64,000 bases of DNA from Zhengitettix transpicula (Eukaryota; Arthropoda; Insecta; Orthoptera; Tetrigidae), in NCBI GenBank assembly GCA_037074705.1, contig CM073591.1:184537432-184601431 (forward strand), written 5' to 3'. A program made the translations under genes and the position numbers. Shown here one piece after another: positions 49,206 to 61,507 of the stretch; within the stretch, counting starts at the first letter, position 1; each line of letters begins with the position of its first letter. The notes beneath the pieces were generated by a model, which was not told the DNA's origin, made no database searches, and saw only the letters and a program-made list of their open reading frames with translations.

Positions 49206-49208
<3 letters not shown>
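48153..49208 (+). mobile_element. LTR-like element g
   Basis: Starts TGTAATACTAATTAA, ends AATTATTACA, 1056 bp, (TA)n on both sides. A short TGTAGTG start-like remnant sits just left (48134). The core ATCAAACCCAGTAATGACCC is at about 48906. Near the right end, a first AATTATTACA (about 49138) is followed by AAATTGGCTTCCACAACGTGG and then the terminal ATTACA. This looks like an LTR end, a primer-binding-site-like stretch and a short remnant. Confidence 0.65.
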
Positions 49209-49250
<42 letters not shown>

Positions 49251-49253
<3 letters not shown>

Positions 49254-50680
49254 AATAACCAAAATAAATGCATATAAATAAAAGATATAAGATTTTGATT
49301 TTAACAAACAATTTTTATTAACAATTATCTGAATTTACAATTATAGATTTAATATTTTAAATGTATCTCCCTCTCTCATGGGTCTCTACTGGGTTTGATA
49401 ACGGACAGAATTTAAATATTAAAAGAACCCAACATTTACCTTTAAATTAAACAGAAGTATCGACGGAACTTATTACCGAACTTATTCTACAGATTTCTTC
49501 TAAATTTACAAGAGTTATCAAAAGAAGAGAACGATATCTGACTGTTATCCTTTAATTACGTTTACACATGTTAATACGATAAATTTCAACTCACGGTTTC
49601 TGAGGAACCTTTGGCTCGTTCACTAAACACGCACTTTATAGCTTGGACGTTTACACACACTGGCTCTAACACATATTACTGGTTCGACGATAGCTGGTTC
49701 TCCATACCCAGCGAAGATAACCCAGTTGCTCGTCGTGACACTACTCGACGCCGGTTGCTGTATCTTGATTTCCTACCATCGAAGACAGGTCAAATTCTCA
49801 TACTAATACAGATAGAACTTCTGTATGTAAAAATGTTTATAGTTGAATAATTTTGCTGACTGATGCTGACTAACGCTGACCAACTCTGACTCTCGCTGAC
49901 TCACGATGCACACAGCACGCTGGCTCCACTCTGACTGTCACTAACTTCCAAGTTTGATGCCCACAGCATCTCTCTCTTACGCTGACTGACTCACGGTGCT
50001 CCCAGCACCCCTCTCCCACGCTGACTGTCCACAATAGGTTATTTCACCCTTATATACCACTAGCCTCCTTGTTTTGCATAACTTGTTGCAAGCCTACGTC
50101 GCAACGGCGCGGTGAAAGAATCCTCATTACCGTGATTTACGTCCTTGCAGCTGCAGTCCTTTCGCCAGCTGCTCTGTCTTGTCCGAAAACCGACAATCGA
50201 GACAGGTCCTGCAATTACTTTGCACCCGCAATTACTCTGGACTTGACATCTTATCCTTCCGTCCTTCCCTACAAATCCCAAGTAAATATGCCACTTGACA
50301 GGTCATTCATCAGAGACAATAGCCTGCCCTAACATAACCACTTTGGGACCGGCTGCTCGCCCACGTTCTGCGTTGCGGATTCTCCACACAGATCCCAAAT
50401 CAACAAGTGACCGGACCAGCTCTCTCTAGAACAAATTGCAGCTTCCTGTTCTGCTCCCAGACCCGTCATCCCAAACAAATGTTTCGTCGCTCTGTCACAC
50501 CGTCCTTACAAATTACGACTTCCTCTTCCGGCCAAAAGCACTAATCAGAGATAAATGTCTTGCCGCTCTGTCTTGTCACATCGTGACAGGACCCGCAATT
50601 ACTTTTCACTCGCATTCTCTTTACGAAATGTGCGCTGTTTTGAACCAATGAATTCCCTCAATGCATTCCCTCAATGCATT

Positions 50681-50683
<3 letters not shown>
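49251..50683 (-). mobile_element. LTR-like element h (long form)
   Basis: Sits between (TA)n tracts. The left end TTTAATAACC is a mutated TGTAATAA; the right end is AATGCATTACA; length 1433 bp. The core GGTCTCTACTGGGTTTGATA lies near 49380. It is closely related to element k (61505-62850). It contains irregular GCTGACTAAC-type repeats (about 49855-49990) and repeated GACAGG(A)CC(C/T)GCAATTACTTT units (about 50205 and 50585). Minus-strand TGTAATGCATTGAGGGAATG is duplicated at its start. Confidence 0.65.
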
Positions 50684-50721
<38 letters not shown>

Positions 50722-51743
50722 TGTAAAGCCAATTAATTAGGCTTTTAATTGGTTTTTATAAAATTTAGTTGTAGCGGCAGGAGCTTCCAAAGCGACAATG
50801 GAGCCGAGCTCTGTTTCTTTGTGTATGCGCGCTAAAACTGGAGAGCACTAAGAGTTAGTTGGTGGCGGGACATTACAGAGGACGGAACGAATAATACTAG
50901 AGCAGAGACTAGCCATCGTTAATTTATTATTAAATAAAGTTGTGAATATAAGACAAAGTAAAAACATTCACGGTAGTATTACCCCGTAAATATTGCTAAG
51001 TTAGCAGTTTTTGAGTCTATCAGCAGCCAGGAAAGGAGTGCAGTTTTACGTCTGTAGCAGCCAGGAAAAGAAGTCAGTTTAAGTCTAAAGCGGTAAAAGA
51101 CTAACAAATCAAAGAAACATAGGATTTGTATAAGGCAAGCAGACATCAGATAGCTGACAAAAAAAGAGAGGATCATTCTAGTTCCTGGGAGCCTATCAAT
51201 TTTGACTTCAATAGTGTAAAATCTCTGATTCTTAGAATCAGTGTAAGAGTTTGCAATAGTGTACTTCCGCAACCAAAAAGAATGCTGGAACCAGCTGGAC
51301 AGATTTAAGTAATACAAGGAAACTAATGATTAATTGTAAACGTAATTAAAGGATAGAGTAAGATTTCGTTCTCTTTTAATTGTCAATCAAAGTTAATTTC
51401 TTTTCTTTTTAATTTCTTTCTATCGACGTATTGTTTAGGTGAATGTGAACTGTTTGTTAAGATTTTAAAATAAATTTGTTGTGTCCATTATCAAACCCAG
51501 TGAAGGCCCTGATAAATTAATATTTTAAATAGTAATTGTTTTTGAGTTATTGCCACAAAATAAATAAATCTTTTGTTAGTTAATTTTGATCTTTTCATTT
51601 AATAAAAAAGCCTTTCATTTGATTATTACATTTTGGCTTCCACAACGTGGAGCTTGTTAGTTTTAAATAAAGACGAAATATTTGAATATTACATAAATCA
51701 TAATTAATTAAAATAATTAAAAGGCTAAATTGTTATATATTAC
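50722..51743 (+). mobile_element. LTR-like element i
   Basis: Starts TGTAAAGCCAATTAATTAGG after (TA)n. The core ATCAAACCCAGTGAAGGCCC is near 51491. An inner LTR-like end GATTATTACA at 51621-51630 is followed directly by TTTTGGCTTCCACAACGTGG, and the element ends near 51743 before another TA-rich tract. It is related to e and j. Confidence 0.6.
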
Positions 51744-53349
51744 TATATATATGTATATATATATATAATGCTATCGGAATGCTATCAGGGAACATAATCA
51801 GATGTTTTGACCGGTAAGAACTCCAATTGGCATATTAAGTTTAATCTATTCCGACGTAATGAACAATTATAGGAATACGGGAAGGATCCACTTTGTAAAC
51901 TAATTGCTTGCTTATATGAGAAACAGGTTCCGGATTAATGGTCTGTTAATTGTTATTGTTCTGAACGTGAAACTAAATGTAAGCTCACTAGTACAATCCA
52001 AAAAATTTCAGTCGTTAAAACTCCAGAATAAGAGTTTTCTCTATGAATAAAATTCAGAATCTTCATTAAATTTGAAATATAACATGTTTACTACGGACAG
52101 GTTTTAGATTTTCTTTCAAAGGTTTTATACTTAAGAAAATCCCATGATTTTCGTTCACATGTTTCAAATTAAATTTCTGCTATTATAATGTAACAAACAA
52201 TTGGGATGCAGTTTACAAACGTCGGAAAGGAAGTGAACAACTTTTGTTAAGAGGCCGGGGTTTCTGTCGATAATTATAGATTTTCACGATTTTTTAAAGT
52301 TTTAAACAAAAAATTAAACCATACGCAATTCTCTCGAGAATCCCCAAGCATTAATTGTGAACATAACTACCTAGCACAAAGTCTCTGAACACACTGGTTC
52401 ATTAAGATCGTATGAAGTGGTGCCATATGCCGGATTTTTATAGAAATCGATAGAGATCACGAACTTTACATAAAACTAGACGTTAGTTACTGGTATACGA
52501 GTAAACGATGACTAATTAATGGCATTAACTGTCCAATATTTTAAATTTGTGAGTTTAATGACGAGTATAATTTATTACTATAAATTTATATTTTCAACAA
52601 ATTTTTAATTACTTTTATTCCCATTTCAATTAATTATTTCAAATACGTACTAGTAATATATATGACAATTATAAACCACAAATAATTTCATATCGTGTCT
52701 ACCCTTTCTTACGGTCTAATAAATCGTTTTACAGACTACAAAGGTCTGAAATATTATGACCAATAATAATATTACTATATTCCAGTATATATCATTTCAA
52801 AATATTTAACTATTTTTCCTCGCAGGTAGGAACGTTTCTTAGCAGATATTTCCAGAAGCATAACGATAAACGCGCGTGTATAATTCCACTCGGTTTTGTC
52901 CAGGTATTGGTAGCCGAATAAAACACGAAAGCGGCAATGGAAGCTCGAAGTGCAAAAGCCTGTTTTTGCAAATGGACAGCTAAAGTTGTTCTAAATTTTT
53001 GTTAATGGCACTTCAACCGCGAACGAGTGAACGGAAAACTGAGCTGTCTAGTCACTGCTTCTACTAAGGTCATGCTGAAGTGAACTTCGTAATTGATTTA
53101 GCTGGAAATGACATCTTAATTAAAGCAAAACGTCATGAAGTACTTATACACTTGTGTTCCAGCACCTTGGAAAATTAAATTCGAAATATTCATTTCTACT
53201 TTAACACTGTTCCTAAAGTTTTCATTAAAAGTTTTTAGGAAAAATGATCATATTATTTTTAAAATATCTGTTCCTTTAGCTCCCGTTAAAAAGTTATAAT
53301 ATACAATTGTGTAACATAGACATTTGCAACAAATTTTTATAATGAAGAA
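51744..53349. other. Non-coding, nothing recognised
   Basis: AT-rich. No coding frame above 60 codons and no repeat family was recognised. Confidence 0.35.
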
Positions 53350-53530
53350 TTTACGTCTGACTGATAAATTATAAAAAGATAGATAGCAAAATACAGACAA
53401 AAGAAGTGAAAAATATAAATACCACACAACGTTTCTGAGAACCTTGTCCCTTTCTTGAGGTGCTAAAAAGAGCCTAGAGCAACACCACTTCTTTCGTCTG
53501 TACTTAACTATCTCTCTTATTATAAATATT
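53350..53530. mobile_element. Penelope-like terminal snap-back pair
   Basis: The left arm on the minus strand runs CTCAAGAAAGGGACAAGGTT...GAAACGTTGTGTGGTATTTA...CAGACGTAAATT (53352-53461). The right part on the plus strand, CACTTCTTTCGTCTGTACTT...CTCTTATTAT (about 53485-53524), repeats the end of that arm in the opposite orientation. It has no coding part. Confidence 0.55.
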
Positions 53531-53549
53531 TAAAATGTTTTATTTAACA

Positions 53550-53960
53550 ACTAGCTGAGTGCCCGGCGTTGCCCGTGTACTTATTAATATAAACCCGTAA
53601 ACGTATTTAATTCTATATTAATCTTTAGTCAATAAATGATTTAACCTAAATCTAACTGTTCCTAGTTCCTTACATACTTTCCACCAATTGTGCATTAATT
53701 GAACAGCTATAAAATTTATTGAATTTTATTGTATTAATCCCAACAAATATAACTCCGAATTTCTTTACGAATAGAAAACTTAAATATTCTCCTCAAGTAT
53801 TGCTGGATATAATTGTCCCTCAGTCTTCAGACATTATGAAAGATTAAATTGATGACATTGTTAGCTAGATTCACAATGTAAACAAATGGTCGCCATATTG
53901 GAGTCCCTAATGTAACACGAAAATTAACTTACATTTTCCGCAAGGTTAGTAAAGTGTTTC
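53550..53960 (+). repeat. Dispersed repeat related to 18.43-18.58 kb
   Basis: Begins CTAGCTGAGTGCCCGGCGTT and continues with TAAACGTATTTAAT, matching the minus-strand copy at 18430-18575 for about 150 bp. The part with ACAAATGGTCGCCATATTGG near 53882 may belong to it. It is possibly an RTE-type LINE or SINE end; the family is uncertain. Confidence 0.45.
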
Positions 53961-55260
53961 GTATTGTTTCTTATTATCATTCGATGGAGTATTACTGGAT
54001 AAAATTATACTTTTTATTTACTGAAATTATTTCTGCTTTATTTAATTACGGAAAAAGGGACTTTTTACTGTGTTAATCGCGTAGTAACGTTTTTCTCGCG
54101 TGTGCTGTGACGGTCTCTTGGCGCGCAGTAATTTAACACAAAATTATCCCCCCCCCCCCTCCCCAGCACCGTTTCTCGTCGTTTGAAGAATATGGGAACC
54201 AATTTTTGTTGCAATCTGTCCACGCGTTTAAATATGTATAGAGTTTAACGTAAATACATACATACATCATTTTATTAAAAAAATAGTGTTAAGAAAAATG
54301 TGTACATTGATTGTCCAGACTGGCCATCTGACTTTTTTAGGCAAATTAGATACTACATCACGCTTGTGGAGGACTAAATACTTGATAGAACAAAGAAAGA
54401 AAAGAAAATAATGAATTGTAGAGTTAGTTGTTATCGTTGAGACGACAATCAGAGACTTTGTATTATAGGGTCGTGAACGTGTACAGTTCTGCAATAGTAA
54501 AATAAATAGGCGTTCTTTCAACGAGAACTAGATTTTTTGTATTTAATCCACGACATAATGGTGCTGAAACCCGGGAAGAAAAATATTTAATAATCATTAT
54601 AAACTATGGGTTATTAAATGCTCAATATTTATACATTTAATTGATACTTTTGTGCGAAAACTTTTTCCAAAAGATTAGATTTAATTATTATTTATTTAGA
54701 TTTTATTATTAGCAGTTATGACTACAGTCTATTATTCAAGCGCATCAAACACAGTATATTTCGAACACGAATCTTGAAGCACATGAAGACATACTCATCA
54801 ATTCATTGCACTATTTTCAACCAGTAAAATTCGTATTACCCTACTCTACAAAAATATGGGTAATTTAAAAAATAGGATCATTTAAAAATAATTTAATACT
54901 TCAGTGACAACTTTTGATATGATGAGCCAACAAAATACTTCATGCATAGCTACTAATACAATGTCAAAACAGCACCTACAATTACATGAAATCCATGCAA
55001 ATTAAATTTTAAGTGTCAATACCAGCAAATCTGATGATGATGAATTAAATTGTTGCACTATCTTACTAACAATTTTGATTTTGTAATGTTGCATCATTTG
55101 TACCACCATAACACTAGGACACAATAGATAGAGGCAAGACTAATACAAGACAGTGGAAGGGCAACACTGCAGATATTAATCGGAAATGTCCTCATATTTT
55201 CTTTGAACTGTGTTCACTGAATCGTGCGGAATATGGAAGGCGTGTTCTATCACCGTTGTT
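53961..55260. other. AT-rich non-coding, nothing recognised
   Basis: Contains a C-run near 54150. The 84-codon minus-strand frame at 54267-54521 shows no motif. Confidence 0.35.
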
Positions 55261-55274
55261 GTTTGCAGTTAAAT

Positions 55275-55435
55275 AGAGTTCACGTTACAAATTCTCGCAG
55301 AAACGCAAAGATTTGATAGACGAGCAGTGGAAAAACATTATGTGGTCCTACGAATAAAGTTTCCAGTTGTATTATGACGATGGAAGATTGCGAAGGCATG
55401 GGCGTAACATACGTGAATAAAATCCTTCAAGGGCT
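55275..55435 (+). pseudogene. Tc1-like transposase fragment
   Basis: The frame reads DEQWKNIMWSYE-stop-SFQLYYDDGRLRRHGR (about 55319-55410), matching the Tc1-family segment around WSDESxFxL..DGRxRVWR. The catalytic Asp of WSDES is Tyr here, and a stop follows two codons later. Flanking sequence is too decayed to place ends or inverted repeats. Inactive relic. Confidence 0.55.
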
Positions 55436-55559
55436 GAGAGAAAAAAGGTTTGAGTCCTTTGATTCGTAGGGAAAGCACAACATACTTATGGATCGTTCTT
55501 GACCAAGTTAATCCATCATGTTGATGCTATATCCCAATCGAGATGACTATTTCCACGCT

Positions 55560-56177
55560 TCTCGAGGCGCATGGATGGCAGATACCTGGTGACTCGGATA
55601 CTTCTCCGAATTTCCGGCGGCATGCGCTTGATTCTCTCGTTCTTCGTTCCTGCTCAGCGACACGTACTCTCGAAGTCAGGCTGCGTTCTCTCTCACTCTC
55701 TAGGCTGGTTACTTAACTCGTGCCTTCGACTTGCACGGTTTTTCCTAGAGTGCGTCTCTGTCCTTTATCTCTTCTCCTTTCTGTCTTCGCTAACCAAGCA
55801 TTCTTCCTGAAATGTGATCTTCCAAGATGGCGTTTCCTCTAAACTTCATAAATTATTTCCACACCATAGGAAACCAAATCACTTGATCTTTATCCACCAA
55901 TCAATTTGAAATAGTTTACTTCACGAAGACCAGTACTGAGTTGTGAAGAGAGGTGTCTTACGGCTTATTTAAGGGTTAATGTGTGCAGGGGGAAATTTTC
56001 TCAAGAGACCCTCTTATTTCTTTTGCTTGTATTTTGACATGTTCTCATCCTGTCTTCCAGACACAGCGGCGTCATAATGTTAGGACTAGAAATTCCAAAG
56101 TCCTACTTACTGCTACGTTGTGCTTAGATTCCTATAAAATAAAATATTTAATAATTGGACGCGCATGTTTCTTCGCT
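55560..56177. other. Non-coding, nothing recognised
   Basis: The plus-strand frame at 55571-55810 (79 codons) lies just after the Tc1 relic but shows no transposase motif. Confidence 0.3.
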
Positions 56178-56190
56178 ACACACACACACA

Positions 56191-56228
<38 letters not shown>
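56178..56228. repeat. (CA)n(TA)n microsatellite
   Basis: About eight CA units followed by about 18 TA units. The sequence that follows begins TGTCAATATT, but no matching LTR-like right end was found. Confidence 0.95.
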
Positions 56229-56231
<3 letters not shown>

Positions 56232-57399
56232 CAATATTATGACAGACAAATATGATTTATAATCACTATTGGGAAGGATTTTTAATAATTTAATAAAACG
56301 CAACAGCGAACCCTTAATATATTTCAAATTTGGGGACTGAATTAATGTCTAATTTGCCTCGCTTCTTTACTCCGAAGGAGACGAGGCGACTAGGCACATG
56401 TATACCGTCATGAAAAAAAAATTAAGTCAATATCACTTTAAAAATAATACAAATGAAAGATCACTAAATCAACTACAAGTATTCAACACAGATTATATCA
56501 AACAGGGTGGAACGATTCCTAGAATTTATGTAGCCAAATAATTGAGGTTGGTAAAAGTGTATCGAATATCTATAGCGATCGAATACATTGGCTTTGAGAA
56601 AATATAGGACAGTCGTCACCAGTCATTGACGCGGTCAGAGCTCTGCGGGTTGGAAAACTCCAAGAAACACATACATATGCAAATATTCATGACACAGAAC
56701 TTCTGTGAAAATTTTTATAAAGTATTAAATTACTGTATAATTTTGGTAATGTTTTGATACATCTTCATGTCATTATTATTATTATAAAATAATTTAAATA
56801 CAATACTAATTAAATATCAGCTGATATGTATCTTCTTGCTTTTTTCCAGAATTTTAATTATGAATATCGCTGGTTAGTTCTCACCAGTGGCACGAGATGG
56901 AATAGTTGATGTAGCTCGCGTACATAGAATAGGTTATTCTTCAGTCGTAAATAAAATTAATTTTTTTTATTTGTTATATTGCTGAATAAACAACTACTCT
57001 GAACAGTAAAAATCACTTAAAACAGGAAATGTAGTGAAAGGCGGCCATTGTTCCCTTAAGATTAATAGTTGAAATCCGATTAAAGAATCTACCTTGATAT
57101 TATTAACATTATTTTTAGAGATTCAATCTATATTTAATTGCACATTAACTACAAGTTCCCTTTATACAATTGTATAGTTATTGCCCTTTTTCTCGTTCCC
57201 TAGTAATCAGAATTTGTGTTCTTCTGGTTATTTTATATTGTTTAAATGCTTCCCTTTCATAAGTAAGTGCTGACTTTTGGATGACCAACACTGTTTATAA
57301 CCAACCGCCACAATTAGTATGTAAATATAAAAATGAGGTTTAACGTTACATTATAAATAATTTTTATTATATATGTATTGCACTTGGAGATTGAGCTTT
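56229..57399. other. AT-rich non-coding, nothing recognised
   Basis: No exon or family was recognised. Confidence 0.35.
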
Positions 57400-58050
57400 C
57401 TACATCTGACTATTGCGACTATATTGCGATAGATGACGATGTACGTAGTCGATAGACGGAGCGGAGTGCGCGGATTATAAATTGTTGGACCGTCGCGTAA
57501 ATCTGTCTGTTTTTACTGATTCTGTGTGGCAGACAGGTTCGTGACGCCACAAACAGAATAAATGCTCCTCTCCCTCGCGTTATTAACAACAACCAGATGC
57601 GCTAATTCATCAAGGTGAAAAAGCGTTGCCGATGCGAAGTGGTATAAATTTCTTCGGTTTCGTCACCGCGGCGCGTTCTGGCCATTGAATTATTATCTGT
57701 TTTGGTGGGGCTCGCGTGATGAATAAGAGAACATTACAAATGCTGGGGCGATAATTCCTCGCATCCCATTGTAACCGCTGCTATCAACTTGGTAGAAGTC
57801 TTCGCCATTTGTCAACAAGAGGAGGGGAATTTCGTCACTGCTCTGCCAGTCTCTGGCGTAATAACGGGGTGCTGCATAGAGGACGATACTTTTTCTTTTA
57901 GAGCGGAACAGGGAAAAGGAGTCCTGCACACGACGGCAAATTAACATTTTTAAATAATTGCGTCGCGCAAGGCGAGCAGAAAGAGGAACAAAGCCTTTAA
58001 ATATATTTTGAATCGGTTTCCCTAATTTCTTTAGCATGTGTGCTATTCTC
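57400..58050 (-). other. GC-richer block with a 114-codon frame, unknown
   Basis: Base composition rises above the flanks from about 57420 to 57980. The minus-strand frame 57693-58037 begins MLKKLGKPIQNIFKGFVPLS and ends in YNGMRGIIAPAFVMFSYSSR plus six residues. No domain is recognised. It could be an exon, a conserved regulatory block or chance. Confidence 0.2.
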
Positions 58051-59199
58051 CGAAACCTATTGAAAATTATTTTAAAGAATCGATATGAGGTTTTTAAAAA
58101 GTGTCATATCGGAACCTAGTTGATTTAATGACAGAAACAATTTCTTTTCTGGTAACTAAGTGATTTATAGAGAAGATTATATATTAGAACCTACTTTTCC
58201 CTTCCGGGTTGACAGGCACATTTGGGTTCAGCTTTATATAACTAACTTTGCTAACAGGGTTTTTAAAGAACGACAGAAATTTTTAATAAATTATTTCAAA
58301 GTCAAAGTAATTTTGAAAACATTACTGATGTGCGTTGGAAGCTATTCACATCAAAATATTAATTATAGTCGATAACATATCCTGCCGTATCGTCACTTGA
58401 AATGTCCTCCGTTACCGGAACCAGTAACTGTAGCACATCTTGAGGTCACCTTTAAGAGATTTATTTCTGTATCACTGTCGGTATTTTATACTTTCATGCT
58501 GTCACTCCTCAGGCTTCGTTTTCCAACTTCATGAATTTGGTCAGAAAAAAAAATACTGTCATCGTTGAGGAGAGAGTTCGCCGTAGGGTGATAGCGTCCG
58601 GGGTCGGACCAGTAATAGTGAAAAAATAAAGTACTATTGAAGATGCTCAGAAAGTAAAGTATTAAAAATTATTAGTTTCTCTATCGTCGTCAAAGAAAAT
58701 AGTCGCCATTGGGCGAGGTCGGCCGGAGGACTCGTTCGTCCCTGGAGTATGGAAGTTTTTCTAATATTTGGAACATTGTAATTGGCTGGTGACTAGGTTC
58801 TGTTCATTATTTTGGCCACTATTATACTGACCGCTGACCAATTTGCCTGATATAATATATTAAATGTTGGTGAATTGACTGTAGGCAACGCACATATTTC
58901 TGTAGTCTGCAGTGCCGAAATAAATTATCTGAGTGAGAATTGCAATATAATAGCATATTTTAAAAATTAAAAGTTTTCATTTCATTAAATTTTGTGGTCT
59001 TATAGATTCAGTGAAAGTGAAATTGAGGATAAAAAGAGTGGTTCTTAAGAGCTTATTACAAAATTGGAAAAAATTATTGTTAACACAATTTTTGTACCGT
59101 AAAATTTCATTACCTTTTGTTTGTATTTTGGGGGAATATTTAAAAGTATAACATTTTGTAATTTAATATCAATAACTTTTCTTGTAAATTTTTTATTTC
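58051..59199. other. Non-coding, nothing recognised
   Basis: It may include the unrecognised left part of the LTR-like sequence that ends at 59577. Confidence 0.3.
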
Positions 59200-59577
59200 A
59201 TTTCAATCCTTTACTTTTATGAGTCCCTATAAAACGTCCTAATTTAAAATAAAAAACCGTTGCAACATTTTGTGTAAAACTTTTGTAAAATAAATATGTT
59301 TTTATTAATTCTTTATATTTTATATTTTAGTTTTATCATTTATATCCTCTCACTAAGTGTTAAGAATTATTATTAAAAGTTTTTTACTTGGAAATTTCAT
59401 TACTTTGGTTGAAAATAAAAAATGTAAAATTAAATTCCTTTAAATATTCAAAGGTTTATTAATACAATGAATTCCTTTTCAAAGTTACGTACAATAAATA
59501 ATTAATTACTTCAAGTTGTATATTATATTAATTGGCTTTGAAACGTATCAAATAAAAATTGTATAATAATTGCTTTG
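59200..59577 (+). mobile_element. Diverged right part of an LTR-like element
   Basis: It has the order of the family's right half: GAGTCCCTATAAAACGTCC (near 59220, core-like), then AATTGGCTTTGAAACGTATC (near 59529), ending at a (TA)n tract at 59578. No left end was located. Confidence 0.4.
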
Positions 59578-59630
59578 TATATATATATATATATATACAT
59601 ATATTTATATATATATATATATATATATAT

Positions 59631-60625
59631 TGTAATAATCAAATGGTAGGAGTTAATTAAATTAGAGGAAATGATTAATAAAATATTAATATTTAAGGTT
59701 TTATTTTTTTTAAAAAAACCTGCACATTATTAGCCCTATCTTTGTACGCTGGGCTTTGATCACAATTTACAAAACTTTACTTTAATTATTTACAATTTAA
59801 TTTGTTCTAGTGAATACCCATCAATATTTACAATCCAATATGTTGAAAATCTCTTAATCTCAGGGTCTTCACTGGGTTTAATAATTAGGACACAATAAAT
59901 GTATACTTTGACTGTTAACAATTCAAAATATAAAAAAAATAACCTAAAATCAATATGAAATATAAATGGAAATGAAAGCTGAACTAAATGAATTCTGAAC
60001 GAAATGAAAGATGAACGAATTCTGACTGCCCTTTTAATTATAGTTTACAAATTTATCAAAGTTATGTTACTTACGGACCGTCGGTCTGGTACCAGAATAA
60101 TCAATTTTACCTCGTTCGGACACTTTTACACACTTTAATTTTTAATATCAGGCCTTGGTTTTCACTGATTATACACTTCACTTTAAAATTTGGCACTTTT
60201 GGCTGTATTTCCTTGACTTCTCCGCGCCACAAGAATTTACCAATGTTCTCCTGGAACAATTTCTTAACGAATATTTTGGAAAGTTCTATTCTGACAAAAC
60301 TGCTATTACTTTCCAATATTTTCGATGCAATACTTCCGTGAATGTTTTACTTTGTATTAATTCACAACTTTAACTGGTAATACATTAACGACGTCTAGTC
60401 TCTGCTCAAGTTTCATTACTTGTTCTGCTCCTCGTAATGTTTCTCCGCCAACTGCCTATCGTAGTGCCTCCCGAGTTTTAGCGCGCATTTCCATTTCGGC
60501 TTTTCATCAAAGCAACAAAGCTCGCCTCTCATTGTCGCTTTCCTCGCTCTCGCTATAATTCAAATTGTTCGCTAACAATTCAAATTATTTAAAAACAATT
60601 AATGGCTTAATTAATTGGCATTACA
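59631..60625 (-). mobile_element. LTR-like element j
   Basis: Starts TGTAATAATC, ends GGCATTACA, 995 bp, exactly between (TA)n tracts. The core TCTCAGGGTCTTCACTGGG is near 59856. It is close to e and i (ACGACGTCTAGTCTCTGCTC and GAGTTTTAGCGCGCAT near 60390-60490). Confidence 0.7.
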
Positions 60626-60639
60626 ATATATATATAGTA

Positions 60640-61216
60640 ACATGCAGCATTGTTTATTATAGTATTATTTTCAAAACTGTATAATTATAAAATTTATTTG
60701 TAAGACAGCAGCAGGTCATGTAGTTTGTTATTTTCAAAGGGTCGTATGAAATCGTGTGAAGTGTCTTGTGGTTAATTGTAGACGCACCAGTCAAATGTGT
60801 GAATCGGGTGAACATAAATAATCTCACGAGTAGTTGGAGGTAACGCAAGTAGAGGTTTAATATTTTTGAGCAGATAAGAGTTCATTCGTCGGGAGAATTC
60901 GGGAGACGCGGCCGTTACGCGGCGTCTGGCCGGAAGTATGAGCAAAGAGTTGTTTAGTAGGTTTTAGATGGCAATAACTTAAAGATTTGTTCAAAAGTAT
61001 CGTTAACTGTTTTTAAATTAAACACTTTTTGCAGTACAAACAAATTAATTATTAGGGGAACGATCCAGGTTCTCCTGTACTGAGAAAAACACTAGATAAA
61101 AAGTGTCGTTCACGTGCAGTAATTATAAACATTTACTTTTGAGAATAACGTGTTTAAAAATTTAGTAGAAGTTTCACAATCATTGATTCACTAAAAATGA
61201 GATAATTTACATGCAA
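60640..61216. other. Non-coding, nothing recognised
   Basis: A short CpG-rich patch at 60890-60940 (GGGAGACGCGGCCGTTACGC) has no associated frame. Confidence 0.3.
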
Positions 61217-61345
61217 AATTTACGTCTGATTGAAAATGAATAATAAGAAAAATAGCGAAAAGGAACAAGGCTTCCAGAAACGTTGTGTGGTATTATCACT
61301 TCTTATGTCTGTATTTGCCTATCTTTAGTATTGTTCATAATGTAA
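61217..61345. mobile_element. Penelope-like terminal snap-back remnant
   Basis: The left arm TTTACGTCTGATTGAAAATG (from 61219) is an inverted piece of the family end. The right part has AGGAACAAGGCTTCCAGAAA then CGTTGTGTGGTATTA and GTCTGTATTTGCCTATCTTT. The stem GGAA-CAAGGC-TTCC precedes GAAACG. The CTGANGA half is lost. Confidence 0.55.
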
Positions 61346-61455
61346 TTAAAATATTCATATGAGGTTCGTATGAAATGGTGATATTACACGATCAGGACAC
61401 CTTAATGAGGAGTAATGGTCGATGAAATTAATTGTAATCGGTAGGAACACATATT

Positions 61456-61504
<49 letters not shown>

Positions 61505-61507
<3 letters not shown>

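Noticed and set aside
49611..49850. MARSLNTHFI frame shared with 61890-62135
   Set aside because: Conserved only because both lie in sister LTR-like elements; the middle is frameshifted between copies, which argues against coding.
56229..57380. Another LTR-like element beginning TGTCAATATT after (CA)n(TA)n
   Set aside because: No core motif, no ATTACA-type right end and no right-hand (TA)n tract were found.
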